Part shown: one piece after another, positions 32,183 to 44,450 of the stretch | How positions within the stretch are numbered: position 1 is the first letter of the stretch | How the letters are laid out: each line of letters begins with the position of its first letter | The notes under the pieces: model-generated | What the model was told of the DNA's origin: nothing | Database searches by the model: none | Seen by the model: only the letters and a program-made list of their open reading frames with translations | Program-made: the position numbers and the translations under genes | Assembly (NCBI GenBank): GCA_963921195.1 | Contig: OY992536.1 | Coordinates: forward strand, 229,932,023-229,996,022 | Origin: Pegoplata infirma | Lineage: Eukaryota; Arthropoda; Insecta; Diptera; Anthomyiidae | DNA: 64,000 nucleotides | Direction: 5' to 3'

Positions 32183-34427
32183 CAGGCGCGAATCTAGGGG
32201 GGGGGAGAATGGGATTTCTCCCCCCAAAATGATTTCAAAAAAAAAAAAAAGAAAGGAAAAAAAGGAAAAGAAAAGTAAAGAAAGGAAAAGGAAAAAGGGA
32301 GAGGAGCAAAGATGGAAGGAAAATGACCAGGACGTAAACAAATAGAGGCTATTTGTACTGAAGTAAATTTTTTTTAAATCCTTAAAATGTTTCAGAATGA
32401 AAGAAATTGCATTTGAAAAACTTAAATGACAATAGAGTTAAATGGCAATAGAGTTATCATTCTCAAAGAAAAAATTATTATCTGAATATTTTTATAGAAA
32501 AATGTTTCGAAATTCCAGACTTTATTTTTAGAAACTGTTTTGATACTTATTTGACTCTAAATGTAAAATATTTTTTATTGTAAAGCTATCTTAAATTTTA
32601 GGTCTAAATGCCTTAAAACTTTTCTATAGCAAACATCCCACAGCAACTGAGAATTTTTCCTTTGAAAGAATGTTTCAGAATATACCAAGATTTTTTTAGC
32701 AAAAAATTTCTCAGAATCGAATAACATTTCTAAAGGAAAAACGTCTTAGAGTCTGAATATGTAAATTTTTCTTTTGAAATGGGTCTAATAATAAAATTTT
32801 TTCTATATGAAAATGTTTCAGAAAAATATTTAAAAATCTAAGAGTTTTTCTGTAGTAAAATTTGTTTTATCATCTGAGATATTTTGTGAAGGGTACATGC
32901 ATAAAAATCTTATGCTTTATTAATATCAATCTTAAAATTTGCAAATGAAATTTAAAACTTTTTAATTTTTTTGTATAGAAAAATATTTGACGTTATGACT
33001 GTTCAATCATAAACATTGGCTTATGACACTCATAGTCAGTCATAACTGTGAATAAGCACGTTTGTAAAACTATGACAGGCAGTGTTGCCAGAACTTGGTA
33101 TTCAAAAACGGCTAAATTGATTAAAAAAACGGCTAAAAAATGGCTAAAAAATGCTAAAATAAATATTTTACATTTTTAAGAAAAGCCAATGTTAATTTAT
33201 ATTTCGTTTCAGTTTTACACATAAAATTAATTAAAGAGATCTTATGTTATATATTTAGTGCAGTTTTGACTTATTCTGGATAAAAACTAGAGTTCAAAAC
33301 AGTTATCCAATGATTTACATTTTTTTTTTAAATTCAAAAACAAAAAATTTTTTATTTATTTATTTTATTTAAAAAAAAAAAATGAGGTAAAATTTTTTGT
33401 TGAGTGCAAATTAATTTTTTTTTTTTGAGTGCGGAAAAATTTTTTAGTTTATTTTTTGTAGTGAAAAAACACTGCGTATATTTATTTTTGGCTTTCTTTT
33501 GGAAGTTAGCGCATTTCCAACACGTGAATTCTAGGTAAAACTTTTTACTTCAGGAACCGCTTTCGCTTAAACCTGACGTGAAGAATAACAAAAATATATA
33601 TGCCAAGATTCAGCAACCAGTCATTGAGTTTTGGACGTAAGTGTATTTTTAACAGAGAAACAGGCATCGCTAGATCGTCGAAGATTTAGTATAATATTAA
33701 TGGTATGAATATGACAATATCCGTTGTTCGATTACAGACTGGAACTAATTAAAATTCATATACATATGAATTTTAATAAGTATTTCATTAGTATATGAAA
33801 AACAAGTACCTACTAACAAAACAAACCGATATTAAAAATCCTGCTAATAATAACACTATAACTGGAGTGTTTGAAACCGGTATGGGAATACCAGAAATGT
33901 CTGTAATTTTTAGAAATTAAACTTTCTTTCACATTTTTTAACTTAAATCTTTAGACTAAATAAAATTGGAGGCTATGCTTGATCTGTACTAACAAAACAA
34001 CCAATTTATTCTTTATTTTGATATAAAAAAAACACTTAAACTTATATAAATTAAAAAAACTCAAAAATGGCTAAAAAGCTACTAAAATAATTTCGAAAAC
34101 GGCTAAAAAAACGGCTAAGAGCTAAATGCATTTTTCTCCGGCTAAACGAGTTCAAAAGGAGCTAAATCTAACCGGAAAATGGCTAAAATGGCAACACTGC
34201 TGACAGGGTCCCCTTGTGAAAAAATTTTTTGAGTAAAGAAAGTTCCCAAATGCTTGAAAAAAAAAATATTTTTCTTGGTTATTAATTTGTTACGCAATAT
34301 TAAAAATATTAACAAAAATTAACACAATACCCTCCCCCCCCCCCTGCAAACCAAAATTTATTGCTTTCGATTTTTTGGTAAAAAAAAATCTATCCCCCCC
34401 CTAATGAAATTCCTGGATCCGCGCCTG
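32183..34427. mobile_element. hAT-like element with perfect 8-bp duplication, carrying a nested element
   Basis: The left end is CAGGCGCGAATCTAGGGGG and the complement of the right end is CAGGCGCGGATCCAGG. The flanks are ATATAAAC at 32175-32182 and 34428-34435, a perfect 8-bp duplication. C/G runs lie just inside both ends. The interior has a noisy satellite-like AT-rich segment (tttcagaat motifs) and the nested element at 33080-34199. No transposase frame remains. Confidence 0.88.
33080..34199. mobile_element. Nested non-autonomous hAT-like element
   Basis: Ends CAGTGTTGCCAGAACTTGG and complement of right end CAGTGTTGCCATTTTAGCC. Flanks ATGACAGG (33072-33079) and CTGACAGG (34200-34207), 7 of 8 identical. 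Near-terminal DNA is made of repeated GGCTAAAAA motifs on both sides. Bases 33740-33990 carry a copy of the dispersed repeat of 1606-2440. No ORF. Confidence 0.87.
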
Positions 34428-34635
34428 ATATAAACACTAAATGCGTATAATAATTTCAAACAAATTAAACACAGCAAATTAAAAATATCGTCCGTTAATT
34501 CAAATATTTTACACACAAATGTGTAAATAAAATTGTCGAACAATGTACATACACACATGGGGCAAAACGCGTCAAAGGTCCACACCATAAAACAAATGTT
34601 GTCCGATTTAGGTATAATTTTGGTAAAATAGTAGG

Positions 34636-35597
34636 TAGGGCAAGTACTTTCATGAAAATGCATATTTTTACTCAGCATTGTAAACATTGCATAAATTAAA
34701 TATCTATCCGAATCAAAGAATTTGCAATAAAATGGCATTGATTTGTAGTTGCATATTTTGGTATAAATGCATATTTTTGCATATTTTGATATAAATTAGA
34801 TTTTTTTTAAATTTTATCAATATTTTTTCCAAACTTCCTTAGGAAAATTCAAACCCTATCCCCTATTTTTATAGAAAAATTTATTTATTCATCGAAATCA
34901 TATTCTGATGCATTTTTAAAAGAAATTGGATTCCCCTATTTTTTATAGAAAAATGTATTTATTTATCGAAATCATATTCTAATGCATTTTTTATAGAAAA
35001 TGGATTCTGGAAGTATAATTTTAGATTCTGAAAAAATTTTCCTATTCTGAATATTATGAATATCTCTTCACTAATCGTAAAGAAAAAAATATTTTCGAAT
35101 TTAAGATTTTTTACAGGAAAATTGCATTTTTATTTTGATTAGAGTTAGGGTGGGATCTTTTGCCTTAAGTTAATTTTTTGACTTGAAAATCGGAAAATTC
35201 CGAAAAAAGTAAAAAAAAGTATTTTAAAAATAAATATTTTTGAATAAAAAACACAAAGTATTGAAAAATAACTTGTTTTAGAAAAATATTGAATTTTAAT
35301 ATTTTTTTTTCTTTTAAAAACATCAGTGATATTTAGTTACTCAAAGAAAAAACTTCTAAAGTAAAAAAATATTTTACTAACTAAAAATTGCTTCCACTCA
35401 ATAAAACATTTTTAAGAATTGTCGAGGGCCTTAAAATATTTGACAAAGTTTAATTTATGTTGACAAATTATTTTTTTTAGTAAAAACAATAATATTTAGA
35501 TGCATATTTTTAAAGTTTTTAGTCATATTTTGGATTTTTAGACGCATATTATAGGCACATATTTTTGTTTTTTAGATGCATGAAAGTCCTTGCCCTA
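34636..35597. mobile_element. Nested element with TAGGGCAAG ends
   Basis: Left end TAGGGCAAGTACTTTCATG; complement of right end TAGGGCAAGGACTTTCATG. Flanks ATAGTAGG and ATGATAAG agree at 5 of 8 positions, all mismatches transitions, consistent with an old 8-bp hAT-type duplication. The interior is AT-rich with repeated GCATATTTT and CATATTCT motifs and no ORF. Confidence 0.75.
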
Positions 35598-36097
35598 ATG
35601 ATAAGTATTCTAAATTACAAATATAAAATTTTTTGATAAAATATTGGCAGAGTTACAGGGTTGGAAAGTTTTGATGTTTTTGAAAAGACCATATTTTGGT
35701 GAATTTTAATTAACATTTTGATGAAACAAAAATTATAATTTTAAAAAAGACTTTTAAAGTATTTTTGACGGCCTTTAAAATGGCATTTGAGTTTTTTTTT
35801 GAAAAATATAAATTTGACCTTAAAATTCAAGGTCAAAATATTAAATTGTAATAATCTTATAAGGGTCGCACTTTTAGATATTTTTCACTAAGCCCACTAG
35901 AAAGATGGATTTTTTTTTTAATTTCGGTTTTTTTTAAAAAAAATGGTATGTATGATACTTTATAAGAAATCAATTTTTTAAGAAGTACATAGCCCTCAAA
36001 CTGTACTAATTTCTTTATTTTTTATGCGTGCAACGTTTGCTGTGTGTGTTTTCAACACACACTTTATTTAAGCATTGATTTTTGTTGTTGTTATTAT

Positions 36098-37320
36098 CAG
36101 TGTTGCCATATATTTTTTTGAAAAAACTTTTTATTTCTGAAAAAAAATCTTTTTTTTTGTGAAAAAAAACTTTTTTTGCAAAAGCATTGAAAAAATTAAA
36201 AATTAATACATTATGTATTTTCATTATGTATTTTCAATTCATTTTTTATATCAAGTGTAAAAAAATAATAAAAAAAAACAACCAAGCGTTCATTTGGAGC
36301 TCGAAAAGACTCATAAAAGAGTTCTTAGACGTTCAGAAAACATAATCCCTTTTTCTTAGCGTTCATAATAATAATTTTAATCCCACGATTAGTTTTTATT
36401 TAGTTTTCGCAATTAAATTACAAATCATTTTTAATAATTAATTAAACCTAACCGAGAACTGGTTACAATGACCGTCGTCTCGTTGTATCGAAATCGACCA
36501 AGGGTTTAGTGGGAATCGAACCCACGACCCTCTGTTTCATAGGCTAGCATGCTAACAACTAACCTACAGGGGCCTTATATGACTCATAAAAGATTCTGAA
36601 AAATATATGTTCGTATTCTTTCCTGACTCTTTTATTAATGTTCAAAAAAACATGTTTTGAATTTTTTAAGAGTCAAACATGAATCTTTCAGGAATCCAAA
36701 CGTCGAGCGTTCTATTAATTTTTTGGAGCCTTGAAAGAGTCATAACTTATGAAGGCTCAGAAAATTGTACACAGTAAGCAAATATCAAACACCGGTGCAT
36801 GCTCGACAATATATGACGGATTGGATCTATATGTGGTAAAATCTTTTATTAGTGCAACAATTTAAGAGAAAAATTATTCTATGTTTGCAACTTACAGATT
36901 TAAGTGAATATCGTGTGGAATTTTCATATAGCGACCAAGTCTAAGAATGGTCTGATTTTAAATGGATTTAATAAGGTTACCAAGCTAAAAACAAAATTGT
37001 AATCGAATATCACATATTTTCATAGAATAAAGACGTATTTAATTGTAACCGTTTATATAGACTGAAGGACGGACACGCTAAGTCAAATCAGATAGTGATT
37101 CTGAATCGGTCGGTATACTAAAAGCTTGGTCTACGACCAATATTTCGGGTATTTACAAAAAAAAAAATGATGCTTTTTGTATTTTTTAACTAATTAAGAA
37201 AAACTTGAAAAAACTTTTTTATTTTCCAAAAAACTTATTTTTTTAGAAAAAATCTTGAAATCTTTTTAGCACCTCAAAAAACTTGCAAAAAAAGGGAAAT
37301 CTTGATATATGGCAACACTG
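36098..37320. mobile_element. Nested non-autonomous hAT-like element with perfect 8-bp duplication
   Basis: The left end CAGTGTTGCCATATAT matches the complement of the right end exactly for 16 bases. The flanks are GTTATTAT at 36090-36097 and 37321-37328. Near-terminal DNA has repeated gaaaaaactttt motifs. It contains a tRNA-like sequence (36511-36580) and a gacggac fragment near 37068. Confidence 0.92.
36511..36580 (-). other. tRNA-like sequence inside a hAT element
   Basis: Minus strand: GGCCCCTGTAGGTTAGTTGT, then TTAGCATGCTAGCC, then a perfect 5-bp T-stem around TTCGATT (GTGGG/CCCAC). Box A and box B are both good. No T-run follows closely and the acceptor stem does not pair, so this looks like the head of a tRNA-derived SINE whose body may extend to about 36360. 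Confidence 0.6.
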
Positions 37321-37837
37321 GTTATTATATACAGATTAAAGCGATTTCAGTATAATTTGAGTGTTATATACTCCTACAAAATTGATTTCTCATAAAGTAT
37401 CATACATACCATTTTTTTTTTTTTAAACCGAAATTAAAAAAGATGTCAAGGTTTCTAATGGGCTTAGTGAAAAAAAATTTAAAAGTGCGACCTATAAGAT
37501 AATTACAATTTAATATTTTGTCCTTGAATTTTGAGGTAAAATTTATTTTTTTCAAAAAAACCACAAATGCCATTTTAAAGGCCGTCAAAAATACTTCACA
37601 ATTCGTTTTTTAAATTGTAATTTTTTGTTTCATCAAAGTGTTAATTAAAATTCACCAAAATATATTCTTTTCAAAAACATCAAAACTTCCCAACCCTGTA
37701 ACTCTGCCAATATTTCATCAAAAAATTTTATATTTGTAATTTATACAACCAATCATTAACTTAATATTTTGCCAAAATTATACTTGAATAGGACAAGATT
37801 TGTTTTTTGGTGCGGACCGTTGACGCGTTTTGCCCCA

Positions 37838-38182
37838 TTTTTAAAGTTTTGAAAGTATTTTTCCTCATAAGAATCGGTATATATAAAAGTGTTTGGTTTC
37901 CATCCCTATTTAAGGGTACACAAATCGAAGACTTCAAAACCGGGCCCTAAATGAATACAATTTTCCACGTACTAGCTAATAAAGTGTAGTAATTTTTTTC
38001 ACTAAAAATAATCTACTTATCAGTTTGCCTTGTTATCTGTCAGAAATAGTTTTTATACCCTTCAAGTATAGTTTTTGGTTAAACTCACTTTGTCATTACG
38101 TGTGTAACGTGTAATGTCGATCTAGGACCCTATAAATTATATATCGATCAAAATTACTATACAAAACCACAAATCTGGACTT
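37838..38182. other. AT-rich non-coding DNA
   Basis: Contains TTTATACCCTTCAAG and TAGGACCCTATAAA segments near 38050-38140, resembling the dispersed repeat ends near 9880. No coding support. Confidence 0.4.
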
Positions 38183-38920
38183 CCCAGCAAAACTTTGGTA
38201 ATGGGTAGTGATTATATAACACATTACCAGGTAATGTATATACCTTATTTGTAGCATTATTTTAGGATGTCTTACCAAACATTTGTTCCACAACGTATTA
38301 TTTTAAAGTGAAAAATAATGCATTACTAATAATTTGTTACGTAATGCATAATAATTGGAAAAAATTTATTTCATATTTATTATTTCTAAACATTAAATCA
38401 TGGATGACTTATATTTGGTTACATTATGTATTATTTGAAAGTTTGGAATAATGCATTATTTATAATTGGATGCATAATGCATTACAATAACATAAAAAAA
38501 TAATTATTTTATAAAAAAATGCATAAGTTTAAACTAGAGATGGGCTCACGACAGGAAATTTCTAACGACACACACTCACGAGCATATTTTATCTACTTAC
38601 ACTCACTTACAATCACGTACGTTAATTTAATACAAGATTACTTTTTCACTACTCATAACACCTTATATAATATAATATTATTATCTTCTGGTATGCTATA
38701 TTATTTCATTTCTCGTAACCTATAAAATATCATATATTTTACTCGTATTCTTCGTTATAAATTTATGACTTATTTTATACCTTACTGGTATTCTTTGTGA
38801 TAATGTGGATGCATTACTTTGAGTCTCATCGCCTGTTAAAATCTTCAATGCTGCAATGTATAAAATAAGAGATCCTATACCTTATTTTATACCTTATTTG
38901 GTAATCTAAGTTTTGCTGGG
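38183..38920. mobile_element. MITE with CCCAGCAAAACTT ends
   Basis: The left end CCCAGCAAAACTTTGGTAAT and the complement of the right end CCCAGCAAAACTTAGATTAC form an inverted repeat. Subterminal DNA repeats ATTACCAGGTAATG and ATAATGCATTA words. A TAGAGATGGGC patch at 38532 suggests a further nested fragment. Target duplication unclear (perhaps TT). Confidence 0.75.
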
Positions 38921-40261
38921 TTGGTCAAGATTATTTATAACACAAAATTTGGTCATCTAGGGTTGCTACTCAATTGCAGAATGGTTTTTTTTAAAGCACA
39001 AAATCGGCTGCAGTTGTACAGCAAAAACTACTGAACCGATTTCGATGAATTTTTTTTTTTTTTATTTGTAGGATATTAAATTCTCTAGTACTTACCGTGG
39101 CCAATTTTTTGAAAAATATTGTTTTTTGTTGAAGTTATGCTAACGTAAACTTAAAAAATGTAAAAAGTTAATTTTTTTTTTTTTTTGTAATAATCTACAA
39201 AAAAACATCACAAAACTCGGTGTAGTAGTTTTTGCTGTATAACTGCAGCCGACTTTGTCCTTAAAAAAATTTCAGTTGACCAAATTTTGGGTTATAAAAT
39301 TTTAAAAATATAACAATAATTTATCTTTCAAATAAAAAAAAAAAAATTAAAAAATATTGCGTATTTATTTTTTTATAGCTGTTTAAAAATTTCTCACATG
39401 AAAACTTTTTTTTTCTTTCAGCCCCCCTTATACCCACCAGGAAATTTTATTCTTTTTACAAATAGTAGGGTACAAAAAATTCGACGCAGACGAATTTTAC
39501 ACTCTCACTAGTTCTCTCTCTCATAGTCAATAATCTCTTTTCTCACTTGCTGTGTTTTAGGGAAATTATTTTTAATATCAATAACTAAAATTTATAATCT
39601 TTAACTAAATATTACAACTTCTCGTTCCAAAAACAAAAAAATTGTATAGTGCATTGCTCTTATCATTGCGACCTTATCAGTTTTTTTTTTTTATGACATT
39701 AAGTATCATTATCAATTGTTGTACAATTTAGATTTTATTGTTTTACCTAATTAAGTGTAGAGTATAGTGCTTCAATACTACAAATACTGACCTTTAAAAA
39801 AAAATCACACAAACTTTTTATTTAGTGTAAGCGTGTTTGCACTCTATTAGTTACATTTAGTATTTGGATTTGTTTGTATTTGATTTATGTTTTTTTTTTT
39901 TTTGCAGGAAATATTTACGATCAATTTATAAATATCGGGTATTAACCTAAGATTCAACTTTTGGTAAAATCATCAGAATGGAAAATGGTAAAAAACTTTA
40001 AACTTCCTTTATCTTATTATGAAGCATGCAACATCGAAATTCAAAAGAAAGGTTCTGAAAAAATATCCTATGATTTTTGGATCCAATAGGGTAGTCGATT
40101 TCAGTACCGTCAATAGAAATCGGAAGTTCCAATACTATTGAGGCTAATTCTCAAAGCACAACTACCTAAGCGTGCTTGACGATCAGAGAAGAACCTGAAA
40201 TCGTTTTAGTTCATTAAGGGGGAAGTTTTTCCGCAGGTCCAAATTTTACCCGTCTCCAGAC
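38921..40261. other. Non-coding DNA with a fold-back repeat at 38932-39302
   Basis: ACACAAAATTTGGTCATCTAG and CGGCTGCAGTTGTACAGC on the left pair with GCTGTATAACTGCAGCCG and CAGTTGACCAAATTTTGGG on the right, arms of about 115 bp. Beyond 39302 the DNA is AT-rich with no coding support; the LINE fragment begins at about 40262. Confidence 0.55.
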
Positions 40262-41355
40262 TTAAGTATACGTGTTGTTGTTGATGGGGTGTCATCGAAT
40301 AGGTTTCGACTTAATTCTGGAGTACCGCAAGGTTCTGTTCTTTCTCCTACTCTTTTTCTTATCTTTATTAATGACCTTCTTAGTCAAACTTTCAACTCTA
40401 TCTACTCTTTTGCAGACGACAGCAACATTCGTCATTCATTTTCCTTCGATCATAGGCCAAGCCTTGTAGAGGTTGGGCGCGTGCGGCAGATTATGAATGA
40501 CACTCTCAATCAGGACCTGTTGACAATCTCTGAATGGGGTCTTGCGAATAGGGTCGATTTTAATGCACGCAAGACCCAATGTTGTATGTTGACCCATAGA
40601 CGTATTGTGGAATCAACATTGTCGTCTGTATCTATGGGTGGTATCGATATTGAGGAATCAGATTCTTTTGATGTTCTGGGCATGAAAATCCAGTGTGATT
40701 TCCGTTGGAATAAACATGTTTTTCAAGTGTCGAAAGAAGCATTCAAGTGTCTTGGTTTCTTAAAACGGTGCAAGAACTACTTCACTCCTACTGATCTCCT
40801 TAATATTTATACCACCTATATCCGGCCGAAGATGGAATACAACTCCCATATATGGGCAGGGGCTTCAGAGTCTATTCTGAAGCTTCTGGACCGTGTTCAA
40901 AAGAGGGCGTCGAAGCTAATCAATGACAGTAGGGTATCCAACTCTATTGACTCTTTGGAGCATCGTCGGAATGTGGGTTGTGTAACACTGTTCTATCGAT
41001 AATTATTATGGTAAGTGTTCTGCTGAGATTAGCGAACTTATCCCCCGAGCACGGGTTTTTGTTCGGAATACTCGCTTGTCTAGTAGGGCTCATCCATTTG
41101 TTGTCGATTGCCCAGTGTACCGCACAACGCATTACAGAGAAAATTCATTTATAAGCCGCACTATCCGTATGTGGAATATACTTCCTGTAGAGGTCTTCCC
41201 TGTCAACTACAATTTGGAAAAGTTCAAATCAAATATCCACAAACACTACTCCCTCTATCCTCCCTCCCATAACCTATTTTCCTAATTATCAACACAATGC
41301 ACTGCATTTATAGGCGACATCCCCTGAGTGTTGGTTAAGTAAAAAAAAAAAAAAA
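40262..41355 (+). mobile_element. Jockey-like LINE fragment, copy 1
   Basis: 5'-truncated copy with part of the RT: GVPQGSVLSPTLFLIFINDLL, SFADDSNIRHS (catalytic Ala-Asp-Asp), WGLANRVDFNARKTQCCMLT, then VLGMKIQCDFRWNKHV and YIRPKMEYNSHIWAGA. The frame at 40289-41002 stops at 41002; the remaining C-terminal part is in another frame at 41076-41285 (HYRENSFISRTIRMWN). There is no RNase H, and it ends in a 14-A tail after CCTGAGTGTTGGTTAAG. Typical of poly-A-tailed Jockey-type elements. It is a pseudogene. Confidence 0.85.
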
Positions 41356-41404
41356 CATCTTTCACCATCTCTTTCGTTTATTTATTCATGGCTTCCAGAG
41401 ATGA

Positions 41405-42315
41405 GGAGTCTACGTAGGTTAGGTTGTAAGTGGCTGATAACTATTTACGTCAGCACACACAGACTCTAATGTCCGTTGTGATACCATGAAACTGTAATAG
41501 GTTCCCCTACTAGTCCCTGCCGTTAAAACATATTGAGATATTGAATTATGCCATCCGACAAATCAAAAATATAGCGCAGCTCCCTAGATCCTAGTAAAAC
41601 AAGTCTCTGACCAGAAATTTCCGGGAAATGGCAGATTAAGTGTTCCATAGTTTCCATCTCCTCCTCATCCATGCAACTACATCAACTGCTGTCGAAATCT
41701 CCTCTTGGAAATCAGCTCACGTGTATGCTTCTGTTTAAAAGAAGACCAAATCTGTCATGCAGTTTTACACGTCCATCAATGTGCCCAACCCTGATTAATC
41801 TCCGCCGTGGAACATAGCCATAGTTTCTAGATACCAACATACCAACACATTCCAATTCTGTTGGAACCTGTAAGGTAGTTCCCAGTCTTGCAAGCACATC
41901 GGCTTTGCAATTCCCTGGATTGTCTCTGTGCTCTGGGACCCATATGAGTCGTACTACTAGGCCATCTCATTTAAGGACGTGCGGCAGTTAAGGGCAGATC
42001 TTGTTTTCGGAAACATGGACTCCAGAGTCTTGGTCGCGGCTTGACTGTCAGAGTAGATGTTGTCGAAGGTTGTTGAGAAGACATTGCACCTCGACCAGTC
42101 AGCCACTTTCTTTATTGCCAGCATCTCTGCCTGGTAAACACTGCAATGATCTGGTAATCTATGAGCCAGGCTCAACCCAAGCTTTTCCGAATAGATTCCA
42201 AAGCCAACTTGTTAGTGTAACTTCAATCCATAAATTTAAAAACTTTTTAAGGCTCCACTACCCGGAAGGCCCCTCATCCAAGACTTCCTGGACGGTATCA
42301 TATTGGTAAAGTGGC
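41405..42315 (-). mobile_element. RNase H LINE fragment, family A copy 1
   Basis: Minus strand. RNase H pieces (HCSVYQAEMLAIKKVADW, NIYSDSQAATKTLES, then LARLGTTLQVPTELECVGM), followed by a degraded C-terminal part and the family's 3' end (bases 41405-41500: GTGATACCATGAAACTG on the plus strand, CTACGTAGG near the edge). Several frame breaks. The same sequence family occurs at 47100, 55690, 60630 and 61640. Confidence 0.85.
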
Positions 42316-42404
42316 GCTCAAAAAGACTCATAGAGGGAGCACAGTTCACATTTTTTCTTTGTACATTTTAGGTTAGGTAGTAAAAGAGGATGTAGGTTTA
42401 CACA
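42316..42404. other. Junction DNA between two opposed LINE fragments
   Basis: No feature recognised. Confidence 0.3.
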
Positions 42405-42540
42405 AAAACTAACGTCAAAGACTGACAGGTAGAATGATTCGACATCTGGGGGACACTGGATATCTCCAATTGATGTAGGAAAATTCCTACCAAAAGGATT
42501 ATTGGCTTTATTAACCACTTTTAAAAAGCTTTCCGATCAG
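42405..42540 (+). mobile_element. 3' fragment of the LINE family found inside the BEL element
   Basis: Translating loosely across frame breaks gives the end of the C-terminal region (TGRMIRHLGG, ISPIDVG, LLAL), matching the end of the 18470-20644 frame (TGRRLQHLGGHLISPTDVW). It is an older, decayed copy of that family. Confidence 0.65.
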
Positions 42541-42999
42541 TATAATAAGCCTTAAAATTATATCACTTACAAGTCACCCCATGTCTTAAAAAAACTTATA
42601 AATGTACACCCAAATTGTCATTAAACTAATTGATAATAAAACGTCCTTCTAACATCATAATGTCCTTAATACATTAATCAGAATATCAAAAGATGTCTTC
42701 ATTTTCATTTGCTTCACTACTCTTAACTTGTTGTCATTGACCAAAAGGCATATTGACTTTTCTTCCTTGAAATTTAATACCTTAAGTTCTTTTATACACA
42801 AAATTACAATCAAATTCCATGTAATGTTTAATAACATTTACCCACTCTTTACTCACCATTGTAGTAAGTAAAAGTTGAAGTAACTGGTCTTTCTTCCTTA
42901 CAAAATTATAAAACAAAAGAAACTATTGTTGTATGTGTTTATATCTACTACTCATATATTCATTAAGTAAATACTCGGTACTGGTATCTTGATATTCAA
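42541..42999. other. AT-rich non-coding DNA
   Basis: Nothing recognised; the ORF at 42655-42837 has no protein-like features. Confidence 0.4.
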
Positions 43000-44450
43000 T
43001 TATGCCGTAATGAAGTGTGTGTCCTTGCTAAGACAAGAGCTACAATTGGAGCAGTAGGCTACAATTAGAAGATGGATTGACTGTCTGCTGTTTTGTACAG
43101 AAGTTACTGCCGAAAGGGGGAATTAGAAGAGTCAGAAGATATACATCGGGGGAAACTCTACAGGGTGGAGTTTTATTGACATTACACAGGCTCTTGGTCG
43201 TGGATCCCATTCTTAGGAAATGGAGATGTATGGATTTAAATAGTTGCTTATTACCACGTAGCGATGTGGTAATATTATCAACTAGGAAATAATATCAACG
43301 GTAATCCGCGGAAAACTCAGATAAGATGGAATGAATAAGATCAAAAATTTAGGAATGCCAAGATTAACGTTATTCAAAGCATGCCAAATTTTTAGAAATT
43401 ATTCTAGACAGTATATTATCATAGAATCAGAATACCGACGAACGATTGAGAAAGCCAAATTATGAACATTATGTTATTAAGAATAACATCAGCTGCCAAT
43501 TGACGTATTTGCTAAGGGGGAGGCATATAAGTCATGCCTCGGACTATAAGAGTCAATAAGATCAGAAGTCGAAATTTTGCACACAACAGCATGGACACTT
43601 TGGCTACAAAGTGCCAAAACTACTTTTCAACCAAAAATTTTAATTTGAATATAAATATCTTCACAGACTGTTCCAAAAACTCGACGAGAGCGGGATTAAC
43701 TTCGGACGTTCAGAAGTCGAAATTTTGGACACAACAGCATGGACACTTTGGCGACAAAGTGACAAAACTACTTTTCAACTAAAAATTTAAAGTTGAAATC
43801 CGACTCGACTTTTGGTCGAACTGACGTTGCGTTCCAAATGACGCTTTAAATATCTTCACAGACGGCTCCAAACATTCGACGAGAGCGGGATTAACTACGG
43901 ACGCCTGTGATATACAAAAATCTTTCAATTTATCTTTTAACAGTAACATTTTTCAGGCTGAATTAGTTCCTTGAAGAATCGGAGAGAATAATAAACGTTT
44001 ACTTCAACAGTCAATCTACAATAAAGGCTCTAAGAGGCTTGTGTATAAAATCAAAAGTCGTTTTTCAGTGTTACGAGAATCTTTAAAAACTATCCGGCAA
44101 TAACATAATCTCTCTAATTTGGATACCAGGACATAAGGGATTAGACGACGAACCCTGATCCAGCACTACAGATCAAGAAGTGATTGTCAGGGCATTTCCA
44201 TGGCGCACGAAAATGCAGAGAGTAAAGTACAAGCAGAATCACGAGAAATATCTGGCCACGTTACGACCTCAGAAGAAGTCGCTACCTACTTTCTTTAACA
44301 AAAAGGAATTTCGTTAACTTACAAGACTGGTCACAGGACACTGGCTAATTGTTTTTCTCGCAAGAATGATTGGACTTATCTTTAATTCCGATTGTATAAG
44401 ACGTGATGATAGATGGAAAATAGGTTTTCCTTGATGAACTAATCCAACCT
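43000..44450 (+). mobile_element. Badly decayed RNase H LINE fragment, family G copy 1
   Basis: RT remnant at about 43150-43300 (LQGGVLL, LVVDPILRKW). RNase H remnants: NIFTDCSKNSTRAGL near 43660, FQAELVP near 43950, ISLIWIPGHKGLDDEP near 44115, then LTRLVTGHW near 44320. Many stops and shifts. An internal tandem duplication (43563-43905) is listed separately. Related minus-strand pieces lie at 56880 and 60954. Confidence 0.7.
43563..43905 (+). repeat. Tandem duplication of about 148 bp inside the LINE remnant
   Basis: CAGAAGTCGAAATTTTG followed by ACACAACAGCATGGACACTT occurs at 43563 and 43711. The segment ATATCTTCACAGACGG/TG-CTCCAAA to GAGCGGGATTAACT recurs again at 43850-43900, so there are two and a half copies. 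Confidence 0.85.

Larger units (their letters stand above)
34558..37837. mobile_element. Fold-back element with two nested insertions
   Basis: The ends TGGGGCAAAACGCGTCAA and its complement at 37820-37837 are perfect inverted repeats. Long homologous arms follow: 34558-34635 plus 35598-36097 on the left, and 37321-37837 on the right, with matching segments such as AATATTGGCAGAGTTACAGG and TTTTGACGGCCTTTAAAATG. The left arm is broken at 34636-35597 and the centre at 36098-37320. After removing both, it is an almost loop-free inverted repeat of about 1.1 kb. ORFs at 34358 and 37400 are chance. Confidence 0.85.
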
